NCBI GenBank assembly: GCA_023213395.1 | Contig: CM041465.1 | Location: 187,991,741 to 188,055,740 of the forward strand | Origin: Cycas panzhihuaensis | Taxonomy: Eukaryota > Cycadophyta | Direction: 5' to 3' | Length of the DNA stretch: 64,000 nt | Translations under genes and position numbers: made by a program | The notes under the pieces: generated by a model | What the model was told of the DNA's origin: nothing | Seen by the model: the letters and a program-made list of their open reading frames with translations, nothing else | Databases searched by the model: none | In this document: in pieces, positions 10,390 through 21,402 of the stretch | Numbering within the stretch: the stretch's first letter is position 1 | Layout of the letters: every line of letters starts with the position of its first letter

Positions 10390-11887
10390 CCAAGGTTGAC
10401 AACACTTGGATTATCGATTCAGAGCTACTCGACACATGACAGGAGTGAAGAACTCCTATGCAACATCAAGGAAGGCAAAGGTCATTTAGTAACCTTTGGA
10501 AATGGTGAATCAAGCGAGGTTTGAGAATAGGCACCATAGCTCCTTTTCACTCTCCTAAAAATCCTTCCTTATCATTTCCCAATAGTGATGCCTATTTCAT
10601 TTCTTCTATAGAGAAGAATCGCTCTCTGTTAGCCGGATGAACAAGCAACATGAGCGTACTATTCAAAATGGGAAATGTATCATTCGTGACAAAGATGATC
10701 GATTGTAGCTATAGCCTATGAGGATCAAGGCCTTTACAAGTTGGATGCCAATAATATTACTCTTGATTACGCTTACTCGGTTTCACATCTTTGTCAAAAA
10801 TTCGTTATGGCATCAACGTCTAGGACATTTAAGCCTAGACAATCAAGCAGATGACATACAAAAGCATGGTGTATGGGCTTTCAAAGATGTATGGCTCAAA
10901 ATGTCTTTCTGAAACTGCATAATGGGGACACAACATCGGTGCCTTTTCGTAAAGGCAAAGCATGGCGTGCATCTTATCCTTTGCAATTAGTTCACTTTCG
11001 AGACTTGTGTGGACCCATGTCCACCACTCCTTTGGAGGAGCATTGTACTACATATCCTTTATTGATGACTTCTCTCACAAAGTCCGGGTCTACTTCCTAA
11101 AGCATAAATCGAAGCCTTCTCCAAGTTCAAAGAGTTCAAAGGCGAGTAGAAAATGAATCGCTACTTAATTGGCACATTAAGGTCGATAATGGAGGTGAAT
11201 TCACTTCAAATGAATTCAACCAATTTTGCAAGGATAATGGAATTCGGAGACAACTCACGACTCCTCATACTCCTCGGCAAAATGGAGTCTCCGAAAGGAT
11301 GAATAGAACATTGGCTAATAAAGCGAACAATGATGCATGCAAAAGGGCTTCCAAGAGCTTCTTGGGCGAAGCATTTCAAGCAATGACCTATGTGGCCAAT
11401 CGAGTCCCACAAACGCGATGCCAATATCACACACGAGGAGGCATGGTCGGAAAGAAGCCAACTATCGACCACTTAAGGACATTCGAATTGTCTTGCATAT
11501 ATGCACATAACAGATCAACAAAGAACTAAGTTGGACAAACATAGTCTTAAATGCATCTTTGTAGGATATGCAATCCATAGCAAAGCCTACAAGTTGTATG
11601 ATCCCATTGGAAAGAAAATGCATCTCTCAAGAGATGTAATCTTTGTTGAGTATGATCAAAAAGAGTTGGATATGGCACCAATCCAACCCCCCATTGACAA
11701 AGGGAAAAAGATTGTTGAGGACTTCCCTTCCCCTCAATCTTACACACCATGTTCTTCATCTGCACCTTACATACCATCTACTTCATCCTCATTTGCCCCA
11801 CTTGAACCTTCCACTTCATCTTCTGATACCCCTACACTTAGACCAGAAGATATTGAGGTTCAAGCCACATCATTCGAAGTTACCTAA
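10390..11887 (+). pseudogene. Protease-integrase region of element E, broken
   Basis: WIIDSE at about 10410 is the remnant of the protease WIIDSGA box. LWHQRLGHLSLDN at 10805 is the integrase zinc-finger His pair. Integrase core pieces follow: SFIDDFSHKVRVYFL around 11070, then VDNGGEFTSNEFNQF and GVSERMNRT, which hold the second Asp and the Glu of the DDE triad. From 11501 the C-terminal domain (LDKHSLKCIFVGY, LSRDVIF) runs into a Ser/Pro/Thr-rich linker. Frames change several times, so no working enzyme is encoded. Confidence 0.8.
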
Positions 11888-11889
11888 AT

Positions 11890-13508
11890 GGTACACTCAA
11901 GCAGTGCAGGATGGTCATATCATTGAAGGAAACGTCCATCAAAGTATCGGCGACAAACAAACTTTGCACTTATGGTGAAGTGCTTTCTATTGATGAGCCT
12001 ACTACCTTTGCGGAGGCTTCACAAAGTGATAATTGGAAAGTCGCCATGGATGAAGAGATTCAATCCATTCACAAGAATGGTACTTGGGACTTAGTCGAAT
12101 TGCCTCCACACAAGCAGCAATCGGTTGTAAATGGGTCTACAAGACCAAAGTCCATTCGATGGGACACTCAAGCGTCGAGAAAGCAAGACTTGTAGCAAAG
12201 GGATTTAAACAACAAGAAGGAATTGATTACGAGGAGACCTTTGCACTGTAGCAAATATGAACACCATCGGACTTCTCTTGGCCCTAAATGCACAATGCAA
12301 ATGGTCAGATATCGATGGACGTGAAGAGCGCCTTCCTCAATGGCGATCTTCAAGAGGAGGTATACTTGGAGCAACCTCCACGGTTACAAGGAACAAGGCA
12401 AGGAGCATTTGGTATGTCGCCTCAAGAAGGCTTTGTATGGCTTGAAGCAAGCTCCTAGGGCATGGTATGCAAAATCGATGAATACTTTTTGAGACATGGG
12501 TTTCATCGATCCACATCCGATCCAAACTTGTACATCAAACATGACCATCACCATGTCACTTATATTGCCTTATATGTAGATGACTTAGTGATCACGGTGA
12601 TGACACTAAGCTCATCAATGTTCTCCAAAATGATTTGAAGAGAAGTTTTGAGATGGTGATCTTGGACTTCTCCATTACTTTCTAGGCTTTGAGGTATGGC
12701 GGTGACCGAGGCTATATCTTCATTTCCCAAGCAAAATATTCTTGGGACATCTTGCGAGATTCGGGATGCAGGGCGCAAGACGGCGCCTACACCCATGGAG
12801 AACGGCACCAAGCTTTCTCTCAATGAGGAAGCTACACCACAGATCCCAAACTTTACCGTAGCTGATTGGGAGTCTCATTTATCTCACCAACACTCTAGGA
12901 TATTTCATTTGTCGTTGGGATTTGCTCGTTACATGTCTCAACCCAATCGATACACTGGAATGCAGAAGACGCATACTCAAGTATATCAAAGGAACATTGC
13001 GCTTGGACTTGAGTATGTACATAAGGAGAACTTCACTTTGGAGGGGTTCTCCGATTCGATTAGGCGTGATGCCAGATAGCGTAAGATCTACCTCGTTCTT
13101 GTTTTACCCTTGGTACAAGAATGTTTCATGGAGTTGCAAGAAGCAACCAAATGTTACCTTGTCCTCCACCGAGAATACAAAGCTGCGATAACGCAGCCTT
13201 GTGAGGCTATCCGGCTCGACGATTCTTGGTGAGCTTGGGTTTCAGCAGTGACCGACCTTCATTGTGACAATCAGAGTGTCCTCAAGCTAACTAAGAATCC
13301 TGTTTTCCACGCACGGACCAAGCATATTGAAGTTCACCACCATTTCATCAGGGAGCATGTACACAGTGGTGAGATAACACTTCAATATCGACCAACAGAT
13401 CAACAGACGGCAGATATCTTTACCAAGCCACTTGGTAGAGACAAATTTGTAAAATTTAGAGATGGTCTTGCTGTCCGACTTAACATTGTAAATGATGGGG
13501 GGTGTTAA
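11890..13508 (+). pseudogene. Reverse transcriptase-RNase H of element E, broken
   Basis: Pieces of reverse transcriptase appear in changing frames: AMDEEIQSIHKNGTWDLVELPP (11911-12195), a remnant of the SAFLNG region near 12325, and the catalytic YVDDLVIT near 12573. The last 87 codons (13248-13508) are a clean RNase H C-terminus with LHCDNQSVLKLTKNPVFH, TKHIEVHHHFIRE and ADIFTKPLGRDKF, ending at a TAA that overlaps the start of the 3' LTR. Confidence 0.85.
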
Positions 13509-14082
13509 ACCTTATGTTTAAATGTTAAGTGAATGTACATTTATTTTTCATGTAATATATGCACTTTATACTTTAGGGGTGACTTATCACTTAAGTGATA
13601 AAGTGCACACCCACATTCTTTCTAGTGACTCAACGTTGTCACAAGAAGGTCAGTGGACGCGCATGCGCGTGTGTGAATAATCCAAGTGATGTATCGTGGA
13701 CGTTGGAGACCTGTCAAACATGCAAGGCCTTAGTGAAGATCCAAGCACTTTTGCTCATGATCCATGTGATGTATCTTGGATGTTTGACACTTGTCAAACA
13801 TCCAAGGCCTTAGGTCTCTCATTTCACTCTATATAATGAGACCTCTTCTCATTGTCTCATATGGAGAGTCGGAGTTGTATTGTTATGCTATCGGTTGCTA
13901 ATCAAGTCAAGTTTTTCTTCTTGGGAGGTTGGACCAATTCCAACTCCACATATTGGGTATCATTTTCTCTTGCTCCTATATTTCAGCTTATGCTTTTATG
14001 CTCTCATGCTTTCATGCATTTATAGTATTGTGATTGTACTTATGATCTTGGGATCAATGTGGCCTAATGCCCATTGTCAACA
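13503..14082 (+). repeat. 3' LTR of element E
   Basis: A 580-bp LTR starting TGTTAAACC directly after the polypurine tract and ending TCAACA. It keeps the second hairpin unit (13775-13806) and the TATATAAT box (13830-13837). Most of it is nearly identical to the 5' LTR, but 13645-13730 carries a dense cluster of substitutions, many to G. Confidence 0.92.
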
Positions 14083-15499
14083 AGGCCATCTTCCAAATGC
14101 AAAGAACTTTGACAAATCTTCTCATATTCATTCTTCAAGTTGATCTCATTGAAGTATGCGAGTAAGGTGGCATTCCAATCTTCAAAACTGACTAAAAAAT
14201 AAGGCTAAAATCAAGAATTTTGTTCTGGGTTGGAGTCCAAGGCCATACCATGATGATGTTTTTTTTTCTTTCCTTATTTTTAAAATTTGACAAAAAAGAA
14301 AAGATACTATGACCTCAAGAGCAATGGCTTTCTAGCCAAAGTTTGAATGACCTCAACGCAATGTAAAGAGTTACAATATAAGCCATCATGAACTATAAGA
14401 CCTAACTTCAAAGTTTAATATCTAGTACCAAATAACACCAAAATAAGTCATATAATAGCTCAAAATGAAGCACTTGAAATGTAGATTCTATCGGATTAGA
14501 CATAATTGAATTTCGAGTCCATATGAAGAAGATATAGGCTAAAGTGTACAGGTAATTACCAAGTTTTCGAAGTGACTCCTTTAATTGGCCTTAGCCCATT
14601 TGTAAACGTTGAATTGGTCACCTTGTACCACCCATGTGATCTCCAATTAACAACCAAAGGGTAGACTTCACTTAAAATTGGAATAGAGTTAAATGTTTAT
14701 AACTTGGAGTTATAAACCATGCCAAAAAATAAAGTTTTAAATATTTGACTTGCACAATCAACGATTGGCGAATCGTGGTGGATGAGTGAGGTTTAGAGAG
14801 CATTTTTGGGCTTTACATAGTGTGGATTTGTTTGAAATTGCACAAGGTAGTGTGCCCCTCCATCTACTACAATCTCTCATTGAAAAGAATCAAAATCATT
14901 GTGTGTGGAGGGAGATCCAATTTGCCACACAAAGCATGGAAAATGGGTGAATAGTTGGTGAGTGACCTTTTCATACATGGATTTCTCATCGAGTTCTCAA
15001 CAGATCTAGACGAAACTTGAAGGGGAGGTGTGCCCCTCACTATAGAACACACTCACAGAACGAAATTACTCTAAATTGTTGACACAGAGTTTTGGCACTC
15101 CAAACAACCACTCTCATGGCCAACAATGACAAACAAAAATGGATTTTGATCACTGCTTTCAACGATCTGAGTACAAAACTTGATGGGGAACAATTGTCTA
15201 GAGTCCAACACCTTTATGGGTAGGCAACAACTCAAAATAAACGTAGATAAAACCTCCTTTGGTGCCCAAAATGGAGGCACATACTCTCATCATAAACCAA
15301 CTCTAGAAACCCCTCCAATTTAGCAGATTCATAAAAACCAACTTACCTAATAATGAAAAATCAATAGCATCCTTGAAATAGTGAAAGCTAAAGTGAGTGC
15401 AATAGTCTTGCAAACCTCCTGGCAAGATTGAGTCTTCCAAATATGCATTAGAATGGAAGGGGAAAAAATGTTGCCAGGTATCATCACTCTAACACCACT
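14083..15499 (-). other. Interior of element F beyond inserted element E
   Basis: AT-rich sequence with a stop-free minus-strand run of about 36 codons at 14090-14200 and otherwise only short frames. It is read here as the 5' part of F, between its primer site and the insertion point of E. No domain recognised. Confidence 0.4.
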
Positions 15500-15793
15500 T
15501 GTAATAGACTTGGCGTCTATTGGCTAGACATTCAAAGATATCCAAGTAAACCCTAAATGAGAAAACCAAAAAGACAAATGGAAATTTTGATGATTGATCT
15601 TCAATTTAAGAACAATAGATTTGTTTGATAAATGATGATTAACTTTTTACAAGAAAGTGCAGACTTATTTATAGTACTGGGGTGCATGACCTTTCACAAT
15701 GAGCTCCATTAAACACCAACTAATCACTATTAAACCTAATGCTAAAGCACTCTTAAACTATATGCAAACTATTTACTCTAATGCACTCCAACA
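15500..15793 (-). repeat. Probable 5' LTR of element F
   Basis: A 294-bp segment that on the minus strand begins TGTTGGAGTGCATTAGAG and ends TTACA. It matches 5568-5844 over most of its length and abuts a degenerate iMet primer site at 15487-15497. Confidence 0.6.
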
Positions 15794-16294
15794 TGTGGCA
15801 GTCATAATGCTAATGCTATCATTAACCTACTTATTGCTAACCTAGTCTCACTTATTTACTATATGGACGTGAGACCCACTATAGAGACAGTACTTGATTA
15901 AAAAATCATTGCCTACATTTTGAGAAGTCTACCAACTCAATATGAAAATTTTATTACCACATTGACACTTTCAGATAAATTGTCCAATTTGACGATTGGT
16001 TCTTTGGAATCATTGCTTCTGGTACATGAGTGAAAGTTGAAGGATATGCACGATGAATCATTTGGAGCATTGGCATCTAGATGGAAGGGCAAAAGTTGTA
16101 CATTCCAAAGAAGAACACAAATTCTTAAGGAGAAACTAAGAGGATCAAAGAGATGGTACAAGCCTAAATGCTATTTTTGTGGAAAGTTGAGACATATAAA
16201 GGAGGATTGTTGGGAATGGTAGTGATGGTAGTGTCGACAACTCCAACGATGAAAGCAACAACAATGACAACAATGTCTATTTGGACAACGTGAC
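15794..16294 (+). pseudogene. Gag of element D, 5' piece
   Basis: Translation gives IIAYILRSLPTQYENFITTL, the diagnostic UBN2 core of copia Gag, then SLESLLLVHE, a stop, a basic stretch and the zinc knuckle CYFCGKLRHIKEDC (CX2CX4HX4C). A few in-frame stops interrupt it. The end at 16294 is the target duplication of element B. Confidence 0.75.
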
Positions 16295-16499
16295 TGTAGA
16301 AAATTAGATCCTCAATAGTGAGGAAGAATGGAATCATGCTCTCGTGATTATTGATGGAGAGAAACCTCCTTTATATATAGCAGACTTTGTAACTATTACA
16401 TGATTGTAACATTAAACATAAGAACTAAATATAATGAGGGTCTTAAACACATTGCCCCCTTTCTCTAATGTTTCTCAGATAAAACATTATATTCTAACA
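16295..16499 (-). repeat. 3' LTR of element B
   Basis: Minus strand begins TGTTAGAATATAATGTTTTA and ends TTCTACA. Just outside it the minus strand reads AAGAGAGGG, the polypurine tract. A TATATATAAAGG promoter-like box lies in the middle (about 16370-16381, minus). Confidence 0.93.
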
Positions 16500-16504
16500 C
16501 CCTC

Positions 16505-17990
16505 TCTTAATGTTTTATCCTTTTTAAATCTGATCTTTCTCTGAGAGTTTCAAACTTCTCTGTCTCAAGTGATTTTGTTAATATATCTGCAACTTGATCT
16601 GTTTTTGGGCAATACGTTAGATCGATGTCTTTATTTTACACCTTTTCCCGAATGAAGTGATGATACACTTCTATGTGCATTGTTCGTGCATGCAAGATAG
16701 GGTTTTTAGCCAGCTTAATTGTACTTTACTTATCACATATCAGCATCATTGGTTCTTATTGTAGTTGGTTCATGTCTCTTAGCGGTTGTTAGAGCCAGAG
16801 AGCTTTGCAAGTTGCATTGACCGCTGATTTGTGTTCTGTTTCGGTTGAAGAAAGTGCAACAGGGGGTTGCTTCTTATTGCACCATGAAATGGCAGCTGAC
16901 ACAAGGAAGAAACAATATTTATTGGTGGATCTTCTGGTATCTTTATCACTTGCCCAGTTAGACTCGCAGTACCCAATCAATTGTGTTGATTCTTCTTTGT
17001 TGTATACCAGTTTTAGATCTGTTGCCCCTTTTAGGTATCTAAGTATTCTGTTTGCAGCCTTCCAATGTTTTAGCTTGGGCTTCAGCATGTATCTGGAAAC
17101 TAGACCTACTGAATGTAAGATGTTAGCTCTTGTGGTAGTGAGGTAAATAAGACTTCTAATCAATTGTCTATAAAATGTGCAATCAACTGAAGGCTTTCCT
17201 TCTTCTGGGACTAGATTGCAACTTATTTCCATAGGTGTTGCACATTTGTTGCAGTTCTCCATTTGAAACTTAGTTAACAAATCTCTGATATACTTGCCTT
17301 GTGAGAGTGCAATATACTTTTCATTTTGCTCAATTTCTATTCCTAGATAGTAGTTCAAAGGACCCAAGTCAGTCATCTCAAAATCCTTTTCGAACTGACT
17401 TTTTATGTCTGAGATAGACTTGGTGTCATCTCCAGTGAGTATCATATCATCAACATAGACTACTATAATTGAAATTGTTCCATTATTTCTTTTTAAGTAG
17501 AGAGACTTGAATTAGAATTGCTCCTTTGGAAGCCATTTTGGGATAGATGTTGGTCTAGTTTAGCGTACCACGCCCTGGGGGCCTGTTTCAAACCATACAA
17601 TGCCTTTTTGAGTTTACATACCAGGCATTCTTGTCCAGACTGGACATAGCCTTCGGGTTGGTGCATGTAAACTTCTTCTTCTAGTTCTCCGTGTAGAAAG
17701 GCACTTTTGACATCTAATAGGAAGATTTTCTAGTTCTTTTGAGCTGCTAGTGTTATCACCATTTGAACTGTATTCATTTTTGCCACAGGTGAAAAAGTCT
17801 GATCGAAGTCAATTCCAGCAGTCTGGTTGTATCCTTTTGCCATAAGTCTTGCTTTGAATTTTTCTATTTTTCCATTTGCACCCTTTTTTACTTTATACAC
17901 CCATTTGCAATTAACTACTGGCTTATTGGGAGGTAGTTCTGCTAGGTCCCATGTTTGATTCTTGGCTATGGTATTCATCTCTGCATCCAT
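16505..17990 (-). pseudogene. Reverse transcriptase-RNase H of element B, broken
   Basis: 17730-17990 is the N-terminal part of reverse transcriptase (NQTWDLAELPPNKPVVNCKW, ARLMAKGYNQ). After a damaged stretch at 17470-17720 the catalytic VVYVDDMILTGDD lies at about 17430-17460, and 16789-17445 continues through SLIYLTTTRAN, HWKAANRILRYLKG and the RNase H start WASDKDTRRST. A stop after KALWL breaks the frame. The RNase H end, with DQVADILTKSLETEKFETLR, is readable down to 16505 just before the polypurine tract. Confidence 0.88.
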
Positions 17991-18038
17991 GGTTGTTCTC
18001 CACTCAGCATGCTCTTTCGCTTTTCCAAATGATTGTGG

Positions 18039-18833
18039 CTATAGTCTGCTGAAGAGGGCTTGATATTGTTGTTGTTGACTTCCGGTCCAATGTGTGAACA
18101 TATCTCCTTTTCCTCCTTCTATGGTTTTGATATACCTTTTTGGTACCTTTTCCTGTGGTGCTTGTAAAGCTGATTCTTCTGAGGAAGGTTCTTCTTCAAT
18201 ATGAGAAATAGATTTTGATTCTTCCAATTTTGGTTTTGTTGTCACTCCTAATTCTTTAGCAAACAAGTCTTCTTGAGGTTTGATTCTGGGCATTCCTTCA
18301 ATTGTTTGTATTGGAGACTTGACCTCAGATGGAAAATCTTCATTGAAGACTACATCTCTACTTACATAGATTTTATTTGTCTTGGGATCAATGCATTTGT
18401 ACCGTTTTGAGTTTTTACTATACCCTACCATAACACATTCTATGCATTTTGAATCTAGTTTTGTCCTAGATTTATCTAGAATATGTACAAAGGCCTGGCT
18501 ACCAAAAATTCTTAAAATACTTACATTAGGCTTCCTTCCACCCGTGCTTCTTTTGAGTTATCTCTGCGATCTTGTTGTTGGACTTCGATTGATCAGGTAA
18601 CAAGTTGTATTTACCGCCTCTAGCCAGTAGGTCCTTGGAACTTGTTTTTCATGGTTCATACTTCGAGCCATTTCCATTATGGTTCTATTCTTTCGTTTAG
18701 CTACACCATTTGATTGAGGTGTATGAAGAGTTGTGAACTGTCTCCGAATGCCCCTGGCTTTGCAGAAGTCGAGGAATTCCTTTGAGATATATTCCCCTCC
18801 ATTGTATGACATGATACATTTAATTTTACATCC
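18039..18833 (-). pseudogene. Integrase (C-terminal half) of element B
   Basis: 18558-18833 is the integrase core, reading YNGGEYISKEFLDF and TPQSNGVAKRKNR; 18039-18431 is the C-terminal domain (KRYKCIDPKTNKIYVSRDVVF) plus an acidic linker. Relative to L and I, the second catalytic Asp is Tyr (codon 18804-18806) and the catalytic Glu is Lys (codon 18696-18698). The segment breaks off at 18833, where element C is inserted, and continues in frame from 26400 downward once one catcc copy is discounted. Confidence 0.88.
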
Positions 18834-19646
18834 TGTTGGAGTCTAAAGTGATTCAATGGCTGTGTGAGGACCAGAGGTAGGTCAGATAACCTAAGTTGTG
18901 TAGGTACGGACCGTACGGAGGTACGCATGAGGCAAAACGGCAAAGAAATCGGCATTCGTGCACGTATGATGTACGCATTTAGAACGGCACGATGATGATA
19001 CGCACTCAACCAGCGGAACCGAGCAGAAGCGGTACGCATGACTCAAAGGGATCAGTGAAGACCTGTTGAGTCGCCAGACGTCACGCATTTTACATACGGA
19101 TACAAAGGATGATTAATCAAGTGCCTAAACAAGTGATTAGTGAAAGGGCACGATAATTGAAGGGTACGGTTATGACAACGGTCATAACCCTTCACCAAAA
19201 GGTACCAACATGAGTACTTAAGGGGTATGCATGAATCACCGGGAGGGTGAGAGCCGATTATCACGGCACGCAAAGGTGTCGAAGCCGGACGTATGACCAA
19301 TTGAGCAAAGATTGTATGATAAGTACCATCCGGTACGCATATATGTATGAAGGAATGTATCTTCTTTGGAATGCTCAGAATGCATTCCGACCTACGTGTA
19401 AATTGACTTGATTACTTAATAAAAGGAAGAGTTACGTGGAAAGTGGTGTATTCTACGTGTTGTGATGATGAATTGCCGAGTATGTATTGATTTACGTATT
19501 CTTTGTGTACCATTGTGGTGTAATTACATGAAATATATGTGGAATGTATGTGAATGACCATGTTGATGATCCCGGCTAGACTATAGCTACTGTAACCTTG
19601 ACAAGTGTATTGATCTCACAAGGGTGTGAATCTCTTTAAGTCAACA
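18834..19646 (+). repeat. 5' LTR of element C
   Basis: Starts TGTTGGAGTCTAAAG and ends TTTAAGTCAACA. It is unusually rich in GTACG and TACG words. A TTAATAAAAGG box near 19414 may be promoter-related. Divergence from the 3' LTR is high in the first half and lower in the second. Confidence 0.92.
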
Positions 19647-19647
19647 T

Positions 19648-19667
19648 TGGTTCCGTTGCCTACATCC
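19648..19667 (+). other. Probable primer-binding site of element C
   Basis: TGGTTCCGTTGCC begins one base after the LTR, with the TGG expected opposite a tRNA CCA end. It is not the iMet sequence of the copia elements. It somewhat resembles sites complementary to tRNA-Asp, but the tRNA cannot be named with confidence. Confidence 0.55.
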
Positions 19668-19786
19668 GTTGAGGAGGGACAGGGCTTAGGGGTTTCAAAG
19701 AAAAGAATGTGTAAAGGGCAGAAGACCCTGGTTGTCGTCGTGATGGCGGGCTGTAACTAAGCCACCGGCAGCCAGGGGACCTTCCA

Positions 19787-21402
19787 ATGCCACCTAAGCG
19801 GCCTTCAAGGTCGGAGGAGCCCCAGAAGGATACTTCACCCAAGGAAAAAGAGACCAGCAGACAAAGGGCACTAAGATGGTCAAAAGAATCAAAACTCAAA
19901 AGGGTGAGGAGGTTAAGTTCGCAAAACAACGAGACTAAGGGATAGTACGTTGAAGGATTTGAGGCAAGTGGAGCCTAGACACCTCAGGAGGAGGAAACTC
20001 ATGGCGAACGCATGGTATTGACACCAGCCCCAATTAGAGACGATTTGTTTAGCCCAGAGATTGAAGGGAAACCAAAAGTGAATGAAAAACATCAAGAGAT
20101 CTTAAAAGAGGGAAGTATACCAGTGGAGGACAGCCCGAAGGACCCAAGTGATAGTGAAAAGAAGGCGGGGGAAGGTCCCTCGGCATATTGGGAGAATAAG
20201 CTAACGAGACAGCTTTTCGAAGATTCGACAGAAAGGGGATCTGATCAATCTTATATTACAGTGACATCATTGACCATACAAGTTCCAGGTGTAGTGGAAC
20301 CCATACACATCAAAACTCCATTCAAGAATCCGCTGTTTGGGAAAGATAGTACAGCGGTAGGCACTCCCAGTGCATCCTCGAAGGAGGGAAGGAAGGAAAA
20401 ATCACCACTAGGTGGGGGACAGTTACAATCTCCCAAAATGGATGACTATAGAGACTTTGGGAAACTGATTTTTAATGATACTGAGACGTAGAGAGCATGT
20501 GTATCTATTTTACTTCTTATTGATGTAAAAAGATTACGCATTTAAGACGAAATTAAAGCACGATTCACCTGTACGTTGATAGGAGTACCCTTGGCGTGGT
20601 ACAAGGAAACAAATAAGAATGAACCATGGGTAAAGCTTAAGAAAGCATTCGAAGAAAGATTTCAGAAGTTCCGCAGTAATGAAGCAGTGGAAATCGCATT
20701 AAGAGAAATCAGACAAAGGCCGGGAGAATCCGTCCTAACCTACATTAGCAGAATGAAAATCTATGCGGCCAGCATGATTAACGAGATGATAACATATCAC
20801 AATATGAAAAACTACTTTGTAAGAGGGTTGAACGAGAAATTGCGAGCCATGATGCATGCTCATCCACTGAAATCGTTTAAGAATGCTCAAGATCTAGCGT
20901 TAGATTTTGAAATGGAGATGGACGCACAGGCAGGAGGACAAGACTCCCTGTTGCTGAGATTACAAGACGAGATTAGAGAATTGAAGCAAAATCAGTACAA
21001 TTGACCCTTCTGCCAGGTAGGGGTAGTAGAAGAGGAATCGGAGTTGGAAGCGTTAAGAAAAGAGGTGGCCAAATTAAAAATCAGAAATAATCGAGAAGAA
21101 GAGGAAACACTGAAAAAGAAAGATCACGCCGGAAGAATAACTAAATGGTGCCACATTTGTGAAGAGAATTCACATACCACCAAGGAATGTGACTTGAATT
21201 TAAAAAATAGTGCATTGCACCAACAAGAGAGATGGTGCCATATATGCGACGTTGATACGCATATAACTAAGGATTGTTTCTACAATCCCAGGGGAAAGGC
21301 CTTCAGAGGACGAGGTAGGGGAAGGGGAGGCAACCCACCTCGAATTGTCTATACAACGAGGGGCGCACTAGAACCCTCGAGGAAAAAATCACCAATGGGT
21401 AG
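19787..21402 (+). pseudogene. Gag of element C (gypsy type), several stops
   Basis: One frame runs from ATG 19787 to about 21390 without frameshift but with in-frame stops near 19938, 19971, 20489, 20540 and 21002. The N-terminus is basic. The middle (20576-21004) is a retrotransposon Gag core (PLAWYKETNK, FEERFQKF, RQRPGESVLTYISRMK). A coiled-coil-like stretch (21044-21110) follows, then two CX2CX4HX4C knuckles, CHICEENSHTTKEC and CHICDVDTHITKDC, and an Arg/Gly patch. The stops prevent expression of a full protein. Confidence 0.85.

Larger units (their letters stand above)
6779..14082 (+). mobile_element. Element E: Ty1/copia LTR retrotransposon
   Basis: A pair of LTRs (6779-7339, 13503-14082), an iMet primer site and a G-rich polypurine tract (GATGGGGGG just before 13503) bound a body with a 2-kb leader, Gag, protease, integrase, reverse transcriptase and RNase H in copia order. 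The reading frame is broken by many single-base indels although the LTRs remain very similar over most of their length. The flanking 5-mers (aactg left, aggcc right) do not match. Confidence 0.9.
5568..15793 (-). mobile_element. Element F: LTR element interrupted by TRIM and element E
   Basis: Two similar direct copies of about 280 bp at 5568-5844 and 15500-15793 bracket minus-strand material. Next to the right copy, 15487-15497 reads on the minus strand as TGGTGTTAGAG, a two-mismatch version of the iMet primer site, which orients the element. Without the inserted TRIM and element E the body is only about 2.6 kb, too short for a full pol, so F is probably non-autonomous. The outer 5-bp flanks (gcatt, tgtgg) do not match, so the pairing is probable rather than proven. 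Confidence 0.55.

Noticed and set aside
5568-15793. Firm target-site duplication for element F
   Set aside because: The 5-mers beside the proposed LTR ends (gcatt and tgtgg) do not match, so the element was kept only as probable.
5160-16294. Treating the gag fragments at 5160-5567 and 15794-16294 as one gene split by element F
   Set aside because: Their recognisable blocks overlap in homology instead of being consecutive, so a simple split does not fit.
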